Position numbers and translations under genes: made by a program. From Hyphococcus sp. (GTDB lineage Bacteria > Pseudomonadota > Alphaproteobacteria > Caulobacterales > Parvularculaceae), in the NCBI GenBank assembly GCA_028284345.1, contig JANQRY010000008.1, positions 310,001 through 374,000 on the forward strand: 64,000 nt of DNA, given 5' to 3'. Positions 45,176-54,733 of this stretch are shown here, piece after piece. The notes under the pieces were generated by a model. It did no database searches, had not been told where the DNA came from, and worked only from the letters and a program-made list of their open reading frames with translations. Positions within the stretch are counted from its first letter, which is position 1; each line of letters opens with the position of its first letter.

Positions 45176-46984
45176 ATGTTCCGGGCGATCTTTATGGATT
45201 CACAGACCAGCGACAAACATCGCGGCGCGCTCCAGGGCGACATCGCCGCGACCCTCGACCTCATGCTCGCCAGAAATACGGCGTCGTCCATGATCATCAG
45301 CGCCGTCAATGTTACGGTGGCGACAATCGTGTTGCTGGGCTCCGTTCACGGCCCAACGCTCGCGGCGTGGTTGTTCCTGATGATGGCCGTTCTGCTGGCG
45401 CGCCGCATCTACTGCCGCCGCCTGCTGGACCGAGGCGGGCCCGTCGGCGAGCGGGCGATTTTGCTGCTGACCGTTGCGTCGGTCTTCGCCGGGGCGGGCT
45501 GGGGCGTGATGCCGTTTCTGGTTGCCGCCGACGCGCCGGAGACCGCAATCCATGTCGCCGTTTTCATGATCGCCGGCATGACCGCCGGCGCATCCCTGTC
45601 CTACGCCTCGCATGTTAAAATCGCCCGCGCCTTCAACCTGTCCGCCATCGGGCCGCTCGCGGTCTATTACGCCGTGGCCGCCGGCGGCGCGCATATGGCG
45701 ATGAGCGGCGTCCTTGCGATGTATTTTCTGGCGACCGACATGCTGGCGCGGCGGAGCAATCAGAATCTGACATCCGCGCTGGAGAGCGAAGCGCGCGCCG
45801 AGGCGCAGCGAAGCCGGATCGTCAATCAGAATACGGCGCTTGAAGCGCTTGCTGAAAACTACAAAGCCGCGGCGGCGCGCGCGGAAACGGCGGACGCAAA
45901 TCTCGGTCGAAGAAGCGCGGAGTTGTCGCTCATCTTTGATAATGTGCCGGTGCAGCTCTGGTTCAAGGACGACCAGAACCGGATCCTCCGCATCAATAAA
46001 GCGGCTGCGGATTTTCTCGGGATTTCAACGCGCGAGGCCGCCGGCGCCGAGGCGGCGGATCTTTTTCCCGAGACAGCTGAAAAATTTCACCAAGACGATC
46101 TTGCCGTCATCAGGAGCGGCAAAGGGCGTTTCGGCGTGATCGAAGAATATGCGCAAGCCTCCGGCGTCCGGGGCTGGGCGCGCATCGACAAAGTTCCGTA
46201 CAAGGATCCGCAGACGGGCAAGGACTATGTGTTCGTCGCGTCGACGGACGTCACCGATCTGCGCAAGATGCAGGAAGAGCTTCAGCGATCGAACGAGGAA
46301 CTGGCGCAATTTGCGCGCGTTGCTTCCCATGATTTGCAGGAGCCGTTGAAAAGGCTTGCCGATATCAGCGGCCGCTTGAAAGAAACCGCCGCAGACGCGT
46401 TGCCGGCGGAGGCGCGACGCGATTTTGAAGAGATGATAAGCACGGCCGATCAGATGCGCCGTCTCGTCGGCAGCGTCCTTGAACTCGCCTGCGTGCAGGG
46501 CGGCGAAATCGATTTGCAGCCGGTCTGTCCGAGTGATTGCATCGATGCGGCGCTCGCACAACTCGGCGTTGACGATACGCAACGAGACCGCGTCTTTTCG
46601 TTCGCGCCCATGCCTGACGTCATGGCGGAGCCGCGGCTCTTGACCCGGATCTATTTCAACCTGATCGCCAATGCGCTGAAGTTTTCGTCGAAAAATCCGC
46701 AACCGGAAATTTTGTTTGGCGCAACGCGCGCTAACGACAACGTCGTTCTTCACGTTCAGGACAATGGCGTCGGCGTCGACCCCGCCTGCGCCGAAGAGAT
46801 TTTCGAACCGCTTGTTCGCGCCCATGATCGTGATGCGTTCGAAGGCGCCGGCATTGGCCTTTCGGTCTGCAAAAGGGGCGTTGAGCGACTGGGCGGGCGG
46901 ATCTGGGTCGAGCCGGCGACGGACGGCGGCGCCGTTTTCAAGGTTGAACTGCCGGCGGCGAACGCCGCTGCGGCGGCGGCCTGA
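45176..46984 (+). CDS. Membrane PAS sensor histidine kinase
   Basis: A 602-residue kinase: about six N-terminal transmembrane segments (residues 40-190), a coiled coil (200-245), a PAS domain (about 250-360) and kinase core. The phosphorylated His 385 is in ASHDLQEPLKRL, the phytochrome-like subfamily H box. N box NLIANALKFS, then DNGVGVD and GAGIGLSVCK. No response regulator gene is next to it, so it is an orphan kinase. ATG 45176 has AGGGAT upstream; ATG 45194 is possible. Confidence 0.9.
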   Translation: MFRAIFMDSQTSDKHRGALQGDIAATLDLMLARNTASSMIISAVNVTVATIVLLGSVHGPTLAAWLFLMMAVLLARRIYCRRLLDRGGPVGERAILLLTVASVFAGAGWGVMPFLVAADAPETAIHVAVFMIAGMTAGASLSYASHVKIARAFNLSAIGPLAVYYAVAAGGAHMAMSGVLAMYFLATDMLARRSNQNLTSALESEARAEAQRSRIVNQNTALEALAENYKAAAARAETADANLGRRSAELSLIFDNVPVQLWFKDDQNRILRINKAAADFLGISTREAAGAEAADLFPETAEKFHQDDLAVIRSGKGRFGVIEEYAQASGVRGWARIDKVPYKDPQTGKDYVFVASTDVTDLRKMQEELQRSNEELAQFARVASHDLQEPLKRLADISGRLKETAADALPAEARRDFEEMISTADQMRRLVGSVLELACVQGGEIDLQPVCPSDCIDAALAQLGVDDTQRDRVFSFAPMPDVMAEPRLLTRIYFNLIANALKFSSKNPQPEILFGATRANDNVVLHVQDNGVGVDPACAEEIFEPLVRAHDRDAFEGAGIGLSVCKRGVERLGGRIWVEPATDGGAVFKVELPAANAAAAAA

Positions 46985-47109
46985 TCAGCGTCCGCCGGCG
47001 CTTACGGGCCTTTCATAAAATTTTACCAAACCCGGCGATATTGCCGTCGACTGGGTTTTGCGCAGGGGGCGGCGCACCCCTGCGCCGGTAAACTGGAAAC
47101 GGCCGACGG

Positions 47110-48237
47110 ATGAATGTGTTGTTCATAACGCGGAAATGGTCGCCGGCGGTCGGCGGCATGGAGACCTATTGCGTCGAACTCGTGCGTGAATTCAGCGCTC
47201 ACGATGCGGTCTCTTCCGTTCGAACCATTGCGCTTCCCGGTCGATCCGACGGCCGCGCGCCGGGGCCGCTTGCCCTCGCCGCTTTCGGCCTTCGCGCCGC
47301 TTTCGCCGCGCTCTTTATGCGCGGCCGTTTTGATGTCCTTCATGGCAGCGACATGGCCATCTGGCCGTTGATATGGCTCGCCCGTCTGAGCCGCCCAACG
47401 GCGAAGGCCGTCCTGTCGGCCCATGGAACCGACATCGCCTATGCAAGCCGCCAGGGCCTGCGCGCCGCGCTGTACCGCGCCTACATCCGGCTTGGCGCGC
47501 GGTTGATGAGCAACGCCGTCATCATCGCCAATTCTAACGCGACGGCGCGCCTGCTCGCCGAGCACGGCTATCACAACGCCGCTGTTGTAACCCTCGGCGC
47601 CCATATCCCGGAACAGACGCCGCCGCGCGCCGGCGACAAGCCTTACCTGTTGTTTGTCGGACGCCTGATCCGTCGCAAGGGCTGCCGATGGTTCGTTGAA
47701 AACGTGTTGCCTATGTTGCCCGACCACATAACGCTGAAAGTCGCCGGCGCCGTTGAGGATCCGTCCGAAGGCGAACGCCTCGATCTGGACAGAGTCGAGC
47801 ATCTCGGCACGGTGACGGGCCCGGCCCTGGCGCGCTTGCGCAAGGATGCGCTGGCCGTCGTTATTCCCAACATCGCCGACTTTCCGGTGAGCTTTGAAGG
47901 GTTTGGACTGACCACGGTGGAGGCCGCGGCCGCGGGCGGCGTTGTCCTCGCCTCCGCCGTCGATGGCGTCGCGGATGCGGTGATCGACGGCGAAACGGGC
48001 TTTCTGCTGCCGCCCGGAGACGCCGACGCCTGGTCGAACAAGATCATCGAAATTGCCGATTGGTCCGGTGACGAACGAAGGCGCTTTGTCGATCGGTCAG
48101 TGGCGCGTATCGGGCGGGATTTTTCCTGGCGCGGCGTCGCCGACGCCACCTTGCGGGCCTATGATTTGGAACGCACGGACGCCGCCGCGACGCCGGCCCC
48201 CGCGCTCGCCGGCCAGTCCGGACGCCGCGATCATTAA
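47110..48237 (+). CDS. Family 4 glycosyltransferase
   Basis: A 375-residue GT-B enzyme. KWSPAVGGMETYCVEL is the acceptor-side N-terminal loop, LFVGRLIRRKGCRWFV starts the nucleotide-binding domain, and the EX7E motif is SFEGFGLTTVEAAAAGG. It transfers a sugar from a nucleotide donor to a lipid or polysaccharide. No other polysaccharide gene adjoins it, so the product is unknown. Confidence 0.88.
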   Translation: MNVLFITRKWSPAVGGMETYCVELVREFSAHDAVSSVRTIALPGRSDGRAPGPLALAAFGLRAAFAALFMRGRFDVLHGSDMAIWPLIWLARLSRPTAKAVLSAHGTDIAYASRQGLRAALYRAYIRLGARLMSNAVIIANSNATARLLAEHGYHNAAVVTLGAHIPEQTPPRAGDKPYLLFVGRLIRRKGCRWFVENVLPMLPDHITLKVAGAVEDPSEGERLDLDRVEHLGTVTGPALARLRKDALAVVIPNIADFPVSFEGFGLTTVEAAAAGGVVLASAVDGVADAVIDGETGFLLPPGDADAWSNKIIEIADWSGDERRRFVDRSVARIGRDFSWRGVADATLRAYDLERTDAAATPAPALAGQSGRRDH

Positions 48238-48318
48238 TTCGTAGGCGTTGTAATCGGTAGGCGCCGTCCCGGCGATTTGGCGCTTGCGGTCGTTTGCGCT
48301 ATTCCGAACAGCCCTTTC

Positions 48319-48526
48319 GTGACTGAGACGGAGCCGGCTGATCCTTAAAACGCTTCGCGATCGCACAAGACCGCTGGTTTTCTGGCCGCCTGCCGGCCTT
48401 CTTCTCGCTGCGCTTGTCTTTTCCGTCGTCGATTATGCGGGGTTTCACGCCGCCGTCTCCGCCGCCAATGCATGGCTCCTGAGCCGGTTTGACTGGCTCT
48501 ATTCTTTCGCCTCCTTCGCCGCCGTC
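48319..48526 (+). other. Displaced 5' end of the BCCT gene (apparent one-base frameshift)
   Basis: From 48347 the frame of the BCCT gene reads KTLRDRTRPLVFWPPAGLLL and on through SVVDYAGF to FDWLYSF, which is a normal first transmembrane helix for BCCT carriers, but no ATG, GTG or TTG lies in that frame before ATG 48527. A GTG at 48319 in the neighbouring frame reads MTETEPADP and stops at 48346. Removing one C around 48343-48344 would join them into one 533-residue protein. The alternatives are a sequence error or a non-standard CTG start at 48338, which has GGAG nearby. Confidence 0.6.
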
Positions 48527-49924
48527 ATGCTTGTGGCGTGGGTCGCATGGTCGCCGCTCGGCGCCGTGCGCATTGGCGGGCCCGACGCCAAGCCGATTTT
48601 GAGCCGCTGGAACTGGTTTGCGATCACCCTGTGTACGACCGTGGCGATCGGCATCCTGTTCTGGGGCGCGGCCGAGCCGATGTTTCACGTCAACGACCCG
48701 CCGGCCTTTTCCGGCGCCGAACCGAAATCGGACGCGGCGGCGCGGTTCGCCATCTCCACCCTGTTCATGCATTGGACGATTACGCCTTACGCGCTTTATT
48801 CCGTGCCGGCGCTCGCCTTTGCGCTCGCTCATTTCAATCTCGGCCGGCCATATTCCTTAAGCGGGCCCTTATCGCTTGTCTTTGGCAGCGCGGCGACGGG
48901 ACGGGGCGGCGCGCTGATTGATGCGGTCGGGCTTTACGCCCTCATCGCCGGCGTGGCCGCCTCTCTTGCCGTCGGCGTGATGACGCTCGCCGGCGGGCTG
49001 GAGCGCCTGGCGGGCGTCAATGACAGCGCCTGGCTGCGTTTCGCCATTACCCTCGCGATTGTCGGCGTTTTCGTCGCCTCATCGATCACCGGCATTCAAC
49101 GGGGCATCAAATATCTTTCCGACGTCAACGTGAAATTCTTTTTCGCCCTGGCGCTGTTCCTGCTGGTCGCAGGACCGACCGGCGCCATCCTGTCGCTCGG
49201 CGGCGCGGCGCTTGGCGATTACATCGTGACCTTCGTGCCGGCGAGCCTTGCCTTCGGCGCGCGCGCCGGCAGCGACTGGATGCACGCCTGGACGGTTTTT
49301 TATTTCGCCAACTGGCTCGCCTGGGCGCCGATCACGGCGTTGTTTCTCGGGCGCATCGCCGTCGGTTACACCGTGCGCGAATTCCTGCTATTCAACCTGA
49401 TCGCGCCGGCGGCGTTCGGCGCCTTGTGGATGACGATCCTCGGCGGCGCGGCGATCCATGTGGACGCAAACACAAGCGGCGCCCTCACCGCCGCCCTCAA
49501 CGAACGGGGCCCCGATGCGGTCATCTACGCCCTGTTCGACGCTTTTCCGCTCGCCATATTGATTGCCGGCGCCTTTGTGGGGTTGACGTTTATTTCTTTT
49601 GTCACCGCGATGGATTCAAACACTCATTCGATTGCGGCGGTGTGTCTGAAACCGGCGACATCGCACGCGGAAGAACGACGCTCGGCCATGCCGGTGAAGA
49701 TTTTCTGGGGCGCGCTTGTCGGCGCCGTCGCCTGGGTGATGACGTCGACGACCGGGATCGACGGCGTGCGCATGTTGTCCAATCTCGGCGGCGCGCCGGG
49801 GCTGATGATCCTGCTCGCCATGGGCGCCGTGATTATCGTCATGCGCGCGCAGTGGATGGATGAAATTCGCGCCGGCGCCCAGCCCGCGCCGTCACCCGAA
49901 ACGGAAGCCGGGCATATAGGCTGA
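48527..49924 (+). CDS. BCCT-family betaine/carnitine/choline transporter
   Basis: A 465-residue stretch from the first standard start codon, lacking the first helix coded just upstream. GAAEPMFH and WTVFYFANWLAWAP hold the aromatic box of the substrate site; GYTVREFLLFN follows. The family takes up quaternary amines such as glycine betaine by sodium or proton coupling. The last 33 bases overlap the convergent pxpC end. Whether the protein is made at full length depends on the frameshift upstream. Confidence 0.82.
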   Translation: MLVAWVAWSPLGAVRIGGPDAKPILSRWNWFAITLCTTVAIGILFWGAAEPMFHVNDPPAFSGAEPKSDAAARFAISTLFMHWTITPYALYSVPALAFALAHFNLGRPYSLSGPLSLVFGSAATGRGGALIDAVGLYALIAGVAASLAVGVMTLAGGLERLAGVNDSAWLRFAITLAIVGVFVASSITGIQRGIKYLSDVNVKFFFALALFLLVAGPTGAILSLGGAALGDYIVTFVPASLAFGARAGSDWMHAWTVFYFANWLAWAPITALFLGRIAVGYTVREFLLFNLIAPAAFGALWMTILGGAAIHVDANTSGALTAALNERGPDAVIYALFDAFPLAILIAGAFVGLTFISFVTAMDSNTHSIAAVCLKPATSHAEERRSAMPVKIFWGALVGAVAWVMTSTTGIDGVRMLSNLGGAPGLMILLAMGAVIIVMRAQWMDEIRAGAQPAPSPETEAGHIG

Positions 49925-50839
49925 ATAGAATGCGGTCTGCTGCACAGCGATATCGCGCGCTTCGTCGGCCGTCGTTTCCTTGAACCAGACTTTTGCCCCG
50001 GGACGGATCTGGCCGGCGAGGTGGAGATCTGGATCGATCACCTGGGCGATGCGGGGGTAGCCGCCGACGGTCTGCGCGTCGGCGAGCAACAGGAACGGAT
50101 CGCCCGATCGCGGGCATTGCACCGTACCCGGAAAAACCGGGCTTGAACGCATGGAAAACCCATCCGGCGGACGAACGGCGCCGCCGTTCAGTTCGACGCC
50201 CATGCGATTGGCGCGCCGCGAGGCGACAAAGGGACCGGAAAGAAATGATTTTTGCGCGTCGGCGTCGACAAGCGGAAATTCCGGGCCGCGCGTGACGCGC
50301 AGAAAGACATCGCCGGACATCGCTGGCGCTGCTGAGGCCGGAATGTCCGCTGCTTGCATCGTCGGCGCCTCGCCGCAGTTGATGACGTCGCCGGTTTTCA
50401 GGGCGCGCCCGTCAACGCCGCCGAGGCCCGCCGGCGCATAGGTTGCGGCGCTTCCGAACGCGACCCCCGCGGCGACGCCGCCGGCGATGGCGATATAGGC
50501 GCGCAGGCCCCTTGGCGCGGGTCCGAGCTTGAGGATGTCGCCGGGCGTTGCGCGATGCGCCGCATACGCGCTGATGGGCGCGCCGTTGAGCGTTGCGCCC
50601 ATATCCGCGCCGCCAAGGGCAAATTTCGCCGCCGCCTCGAACCTCATCTCGGGACCCGTCGCCGCGCATTCGAGCGCCGGCGCGTCCCACCGATTGCCCG
50701 CGGCGGCGTTAGCGAGGGCGAAGGAAAGACGGTCCGCCGCGCCCGATTCCGGCACGCCGAGATGACGGAACGCGGCGCGCCCGGCGTCCTGAACCGTCGT
50801 CTCCGCGCCGGGGCGCAGGATTGTTGCGAGCGCCGTCAC
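49892..50839 (-). CDS. pxpC: 5-oxoprolinase subunit C (biotin-dependent carboxyltransferase fold)
   Basis: A 315-residue protein of the KipA/AHS2 family. TILRPGAETTVQDAGRAAF begins it, then RHLGVPESGAADRLSFALAN, GVAFGSAATYAPAGLGG and GGYPRIAQVIDPDL. With PxpA and PxpB it forms the ATP-dependent bacterial 5-oxoprolinase that opens pyroglutamate to glutamate. GTG 50839 overlaps the pxpB stop (GTGA). Confidence 0.92.
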   Translation of the reverse strand: MTALATILRPGAETTVQDAGRAAFRHLGVPESGAADRLSFALANAAAGNRWDAPALECAATGPEMRFEAAAKFALGGADMGATLNGAPISAYAAHRATPGDILKLGPAPRGLRAYIAIAGGVAAGVAFGSAATYAPAGLGGVDGRALKTGDVINCGEAPTMQAADIPASAAPAMSGDVFLRVTRGPEFPLVDADAQKSFLSGPFVASRRANRMGVELNGGAVRPPDGFSMRSSPVFPGTVQCPRSGDPFLLLADAQTVGGYPRIAQVIDPDLHLAGQIRPGAKVWFKETTADEARDIAVQQTAFYSAYMPGFRFG

Positions 50840-51525
50840 GGGGATGCTCCGGACAAAAAGACATCTTCGCTGACCGGCTGGAACTGCACCGTCGCGCCGG
50901 GCGTCAGCAGGAAGAGATGATCCGTAGACGGATCGAAAAGGCGTAAGGACGTGCGCCCGATCAGGCGCCAGCCGCCGGGCGACGACAGAGGATAGATGCA
51001 GGTAAAGCCGCCGGCGATCCCGACCGAACCGGCGGGGACATGAGCCCGGGGATGCGCGAGGCGCGGAACGCGCAAGGTTTCGTCGAGCATGCCGAGATAG
51101 GCAAAGCCCGGCGCGAAGCCGAGCGTCGCGACGCGATAGGGTTTTGACGCATGGGCGGCGATAACGGCGTCCGCCGGCAATTTTGTCTGCGCGCTGATGT
51201 CGGCGAGATCCGGGCCGGCCTCGCCCCCATACCAAACCGGGATGGTGATCGGCTCGCCCGTCGGCGCCGGCGCCTGCAGCGGTGTATCGCTTATTTCCTT
51301 TTCCAGCATCATGCGCGCCGTTTCGGGATGAAGCCGTGAAGGATCAAAACGCATCACGACGGAATCAATACCCGCGACGGCGTCATTGACGCCGTCGGCG
51401 CCGCGCAATGCGTCGGCGATGCGGTTGGCTGCGAGACCGGATGCAATCGGATCCTCCGCGTCGCTCAGCGTCGCCAGCCACCCGCGCTCGCCAAACGGGA
51501 CGATATTGGCGCTGAGAACGGTCAT
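50836..51525 (-). CDS. pxpB: 5-oxoprolinase subunit B (KipI family)
   Basis: A 229-residue AHS1/KipI protein: YGGEAGPDLADIS, GFAPGFAYLG and then PRLAHPRAHVPAGSVGI are its landmarks. In Bacillus its homologue also inhibits the sporulation kinase KinA, but in this setting the oxoprolinase role is expected. It overlaps pxpA by four bases. Confidence 0.93.
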   Translation of the reverse strand: MTVLSANIVPFGERGWLATLSDAEDPIASGLAANRIADALRGADGVNDAVAGIDSVVMRFDPSRLHPETARMMLEKEISDTPLQAPAPTGEPITIPVWYGGEAGPDLADISAQTKLPADAVIAAHASKPYRVATLGFAPGFAYLGMLDETLRVPRLAHPRAHVPAGSVGIAGGFTCIYPLSSPGGWRLIGRTSLRLFDPSTDHLFLLTPGATVQFQPVSEDVFLSGASP

Positions 51526-52280
51526 GACCCGCCCAGCGCGAACGCGGCGACGGAGACGCCAGCGGCTTCAAGCGCGCGTCGCACGGCGCGCGCGGTTTCG
51601 ACGGCGCCCGGCGAATCGCTGTGGATGCATAGCGTGTCGGCGTTGAGCGTCAGGCGGCCATCGGCGGCGGCGAATTCTGCGCCCGTTGCAATCGCTGCGG
51701 CCTGGGCGGCGCGGGCGTTGATATCGGCAATCACGGCGCCCGGCGTCGATCGCGGGGTGAGCGTTCTGTCGCGGCGATAGAGCCGGTCCACAAACCCCTC
51801 GGCAATGAACGGGGCGCCGGCCTTTTGCGCGGCCGCTTCAAGCGCCGAACCCGGCGGACCGACAATGGCCGTGTCCGGCGCCACGTCGACGACAAGTTGC
51901 GCAAGGGCGTCGTTGCGCGCCGCGTCATTGTAAAGCGCGCCATGTGGTTTCATATGGCGCAGCGGAACGTCTTCACTCTTGAGGACGGCGCGCAAGGCAT
52001 TGATCTGTTCACGGAGCGATGTGTAGAGATCGGCGGGATTGATGTCGATGCTGCGGCGCCCGAAGCCTTCCCGATCCGGATAGGACGGATGCGCGCCGAC
52101 GCTCACCTGATGCGCTTTCGCAAGCTGTACGGTGCGGCGCATGGTCTCTTCATCGCCCGCATGGCCGCCACAGGCGACGGAGCATGACGTGATCAACGCC
52201 ATCAAGGCCGCTTCGATCTGCGCGCCGCCCGCATCCGCGTATTCGCCCATATCGGCGTTGAGGTCGATGGATCGGGTCAT
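51522..52280 (-). CDS. pxpA: 5-oxoprolinase subunit A (LamB/YcsF family)
   Basis: A 252-residue subunit with SIDLNADMGEY near the start, then VACGGHAGDEETM, VSVGAHPSYPDREGFGRR and MKPHGALYN, the family's metal and active-site segments. ATG 52280 is preferred to GTG 52286 because it overlaps the Nramp stop as ATGA, the coupling used through this operon. Confidence 0.93.
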   Translation of the reverse strand: MTRSIDLNADMGEYADAGGAQIEAALMALITSCSVACGGHAGDEETMRRTVQLAKAHQVSVGAHPSYPDREGFGRRSIDINPADLYTSLREQINALRAVLKSEDVPLRHMKPHGALYNDAARNDALAQLVVDVAPDTAIVGPPGSALEAAAQKAGAPFIAEGFVDRLYRRDRTLTPRSTPGAVIADINARAAQAAAIATGAEFAAADGRLTLNADTLCIHSDSPGAVETARAVRRALEAAGVSVAAFALGGS

Positions 52281-53491
52281 TGCCACACCCCCGCGGCGCT
52301 GAGGATCGCGCGCAGTCCGAGCCCCGCTGTAACGGCCAGCGCAACGGCGCCGGCGATGTTGGCGACGGGGCCGTTCACATGATCGCCGAGAAGAGCGCGG
52401 CGATTGGCGGCGAAGAGAAGAAACCCGGCGACAATGGGCAACAGCAATCCGTTGGCGAACTGGGCGAACAGAATGATTTCTATCGGACGCGCGCCGGTAA
52501 TGGCGACGAAGGCGCCGGCGAGGAGAACGCCGCCGGCGACAATGCGGAATTTCGTCGCTTTCGGATCGCTCTCAAAACCGAAGAGTTCCGCGGCGGCGAA
52601 CCCCGTCGCGAGCGGCGCGGTGATCGCCGAGGAAAGCCCCGCTGCGAAAAGGCCAAGCCCCAGCAGCCAGACCGCGCCGGCGCCAAAGGCCGGCTCAAGC
52701 TGACGCGCCATGTCCGCCGCATTTGCGATGACCTCGCCGGACCCGAAGAGACTTGCGGCGGCCGTCGACAGGACAAGAATAGAAACGACGCCGCCAAGAC
52801 CGATGGAAAGGCGGGCGTCAAAACGGGCGTCTGGCAAATCCTCGGCGCCCGCCCAGCGTTTGCGCGCGGCCGCGGCGTGGAGAAAGAGGTTATAGGGAAC
52901 AATCGTCGTGCCGATCAGGCCGATGGCAACGGGCAGCGCCGCCGGCGGCAGCGTCGGCGCAGCGACGCCGCGGGCAAGCGCCCCCCAGTCTGGGCCGACC
53001 ATGACCAGCGCCGCGGCGAAGGCAACCGTCATTAAAAGAACTGCGCCGATCAGCACCCGTTCGATCAGCCTGTAGCCGCCGAAGAAAAGAATGGCGCCGG
53101 CAAGGGCTGCGATCGTTGCGGCGACGCCGGCCCGGGGCGCGTCCGACAGAGCCGCCTGAACGCCGAGAACAGCGCCGGCGAGATTACCGCCCTCATAGGC
53201 GGCGTTGCCGATGACAAGAGCGGCGATGATGAGCGCGACGGCGGCCCATTTGACCGGTCCCGTTCCCGCGGCCTTCGTGATCGCCTCGCCGAGACCCAGC
53301 CGGCCGGCGACGCCGAGACGCGCCGCCATCTCCTGCAGGACGATGGCGGCAAGCGTTGCGAAGACAAGCGCCCAGGCGAGCGCGTAGCCATAGCTTGCGC
53401 CGGCGACCGTTGCGGTGGTCACCGTGCCCGGCCCGATAAAGGCGGCGGCCGTCAGCGCGCCCGGTCCGATTGCGCGCAGGCGGCTCAACAT
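52277..53491 (-). CDS. Atypical Nramp-family permease in the oxoprolinase operon
   Basis: A 404-residue permease with about eleven membrane segments, first gene of the pxp operon. The Nramp fold is clear (LIGTTIVPYNLFLHAAAAR), but the metal-binding motif of helix 1, DPGN in true Mn/Fe transporters, is GPGT here (residues 20-23), and the helix 6 MPHN-type motif is VPYN. These changes remove the Asp and Met ligands, so it may carry another substrate such as Mg or an organic solute. Bacillus has a similar pairing, ycsG with ycsF-kipIA. Confidence 0.82.
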   Translation of the reverse strand: MLSRLRAIGPGALTAAAFIGPGTVTTATVAGASYGYALAWALVFATLAAIVLQEMAARLGVAGRLGLGEAITKAAGTGPVKWAAVALIIAALVIGNAAYEGGNLAGAVLGVQAALSDAPRAGVAATIAALAGAILFFGGYRLIERVLIGAVLLMTVAFAAALVMVGPDWGALARGVAAPTLPPAALPVAIGLIGTTIVPYNLFLHAAAARKRWAGAEDLPDARFDARLSIGLGGVVSILVLSTAAASLFGSGEVIANAADMARQLEPAFGAGAVWLLGLGLFAAGLSSAITAPLATGFAAAELFGFESDPKATKFRIVAGGVLLAGAFVAITGARPIEIILFAQFANGLLLPIVAGFLLFAANRRALLGDHVNGPVANIAGAVALAVTAGLGLRAILSAAGVWQ

Positions 53492-53540
53492 GGCGTTTCA
53501 CGACCTGTCATTTGCGCGAAACTATCGCGGCTTTTGCAAA

Positions 53541-53576
53541 AAGAAAAACCGCCGCGGGAGGGGACCCCCGCGGCGG
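53541..53576 (-). terminator. Rho-independent terminator for the TPR lipoprotein gene
   Basis: CCGCCGCGGG (53549-53558) pairs with CCCGCGGCGG (53567-53576). On the minus strand the stem is followed by TTTTTCTTTTT. It lies 30 bases past the TPR lipoprotein stop and separates it from the pxp operon. Confidence 0.88.
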
Positions 53577-53604
53577 CTTTCTACGCAACAGGCCCCCGAG
53601 AGGG

Positions 53605-54621
53605 CTATTCTTCGTTTTCGGGCGCCGCTTCGGCGTCGGTTTCAGCCGATGTGTTGGTGACGGCGTCCGCGCCCATCAGGGCGACGGGCGCGCCGTCGTC
53701 TTTTTCTTCTTCTTCCGGCTTCGGCTCCTCGCGCAACTCAGGCAGGGGCTGCGGTTTCAACGGCGCCGCCGGCGCGTCGTCGAAATCAGGCGTCTCGACG
53801 TCGGTTGCAGCGTATTCGCCCCAGTAAGCCGGCTGGTTCATCAGTTGACGGAAGAAATCAATATTGTTGTTGGCGACTTTCGGCGGCAGGTCGGAACGGG
53901 CGAGCCGTTCGGCGCCGGTCATGTCGCCGGAAAGGGCGAGCACCAGCGCAAGGTTCTGACGCACGCGGGCGTCGCTGCCGGCGCGGGCCGCCGCCTGGCG
54001 CAGGGTCATGCGCGCCATGCCGAGATCGCCGTCAAGAGCGTAGGAAAGCCCCTTATTGTTCAGGATCGAAATGGCGCCTGGCGCATAGGTCAGGGCGCGG
54101 TCATATTTCTGACGGGCTTCTTCGTGCTCGCCGATCTGGTCAAGAGCGACGCCGTAAGCCGACAGCGCGTTCCAGTCGGTGGGTTTCGCCGCGACGGCGT
54201 TTTCAAGGTGACGCACCGCTTCGAAGGCGCGGCCCGTTTCCACCAGCACCTTGCCATATTCGAGGCTGACATCAGCGTTGGCGGGAGAAACGCCGACCGC
54301 CTTTTGCATGACGCCGACGGCTTCGTTCGTTGAATTAATCTTGCGCAGGGCCCGGCTGAACTTCACCGCGACGTCCGGGTCGGCCTGATTGGTGTTGTAG
54401 CGCGTGCCCCAGAAAGCCGCGGCCGCGATCGGGTCCATGCCCTGATCCGGCGTCGCTGAGGAATAGACGCCGAGGGCGTCGCGATATTTGTCTTTGCCGC
54501 CGCTGGCGCTGGCGTCGCCGACATTGTCGGCGGTCGGGGTGCTGCCGCAGGCGGCAAGGCCGAACGCCGCAAGCGAGATGCTCGCCAGCTTCGCCGCGGA
54601 CGGAAGGGTGCGATGGACCAT
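53605..54621 (-). CDS. TPR lipoprotein (TadD-like)
   Basis: A 338-residue lipoprotein, lipobox GLAAC at about residue 25. Residues 80-270 form about five TPR-type repeats (for example ALSAYGVALDQIGEHEEARQ and ILNNKGLSYALDGDLGMAR). The C-terminal 70 residues are acidic, Pro-rich and disordered. TadD pilotins of Flp pili have this plan, but no tad genes adjoin it, so the pilus role is unproven. ATG 54621 is preferred because the lipobox then falls correctly. Confidence 0.82.
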   Translation of the reverse strand: MVHRTLPSAAKLASISLAAFGLAACGSTPTADNVGDASASGGKDKYRDALGVYSSATPDQGMDPIAAAAFWGTRYNTNQADPDVAVKFSRALRKINSTNEAVGVMQKAVGVSPANADVSLEYGKVLVETGRAFEAVRHLENAVAAKPTDWNALSAYGVALDQIGEHEEARQKYDRALTYAPGAISILNNKGLSYALDGDLGMARMTLRQAAARAGSDARVRQNLALVLALSGDMTGAERLARSDLPPKVANNNIDFFRQLMNQPAYWGEYAATDVETPDFDDAPAAPLKPQPLPELREEPKPEEEEKDDGAPVALMGADAVTNTSAETDAEAAPENEE

Positions 54622-54733
54622 GGAATTGCCTCTATCGAGCTGAATTTCGCTGAGAACCATGGGACAAGGAGTTCAAAAAAGGCTTAAGCTCATGCTTAAT
54701 GTCCAATCGAATTCATCCATTAACAGGTCATTG

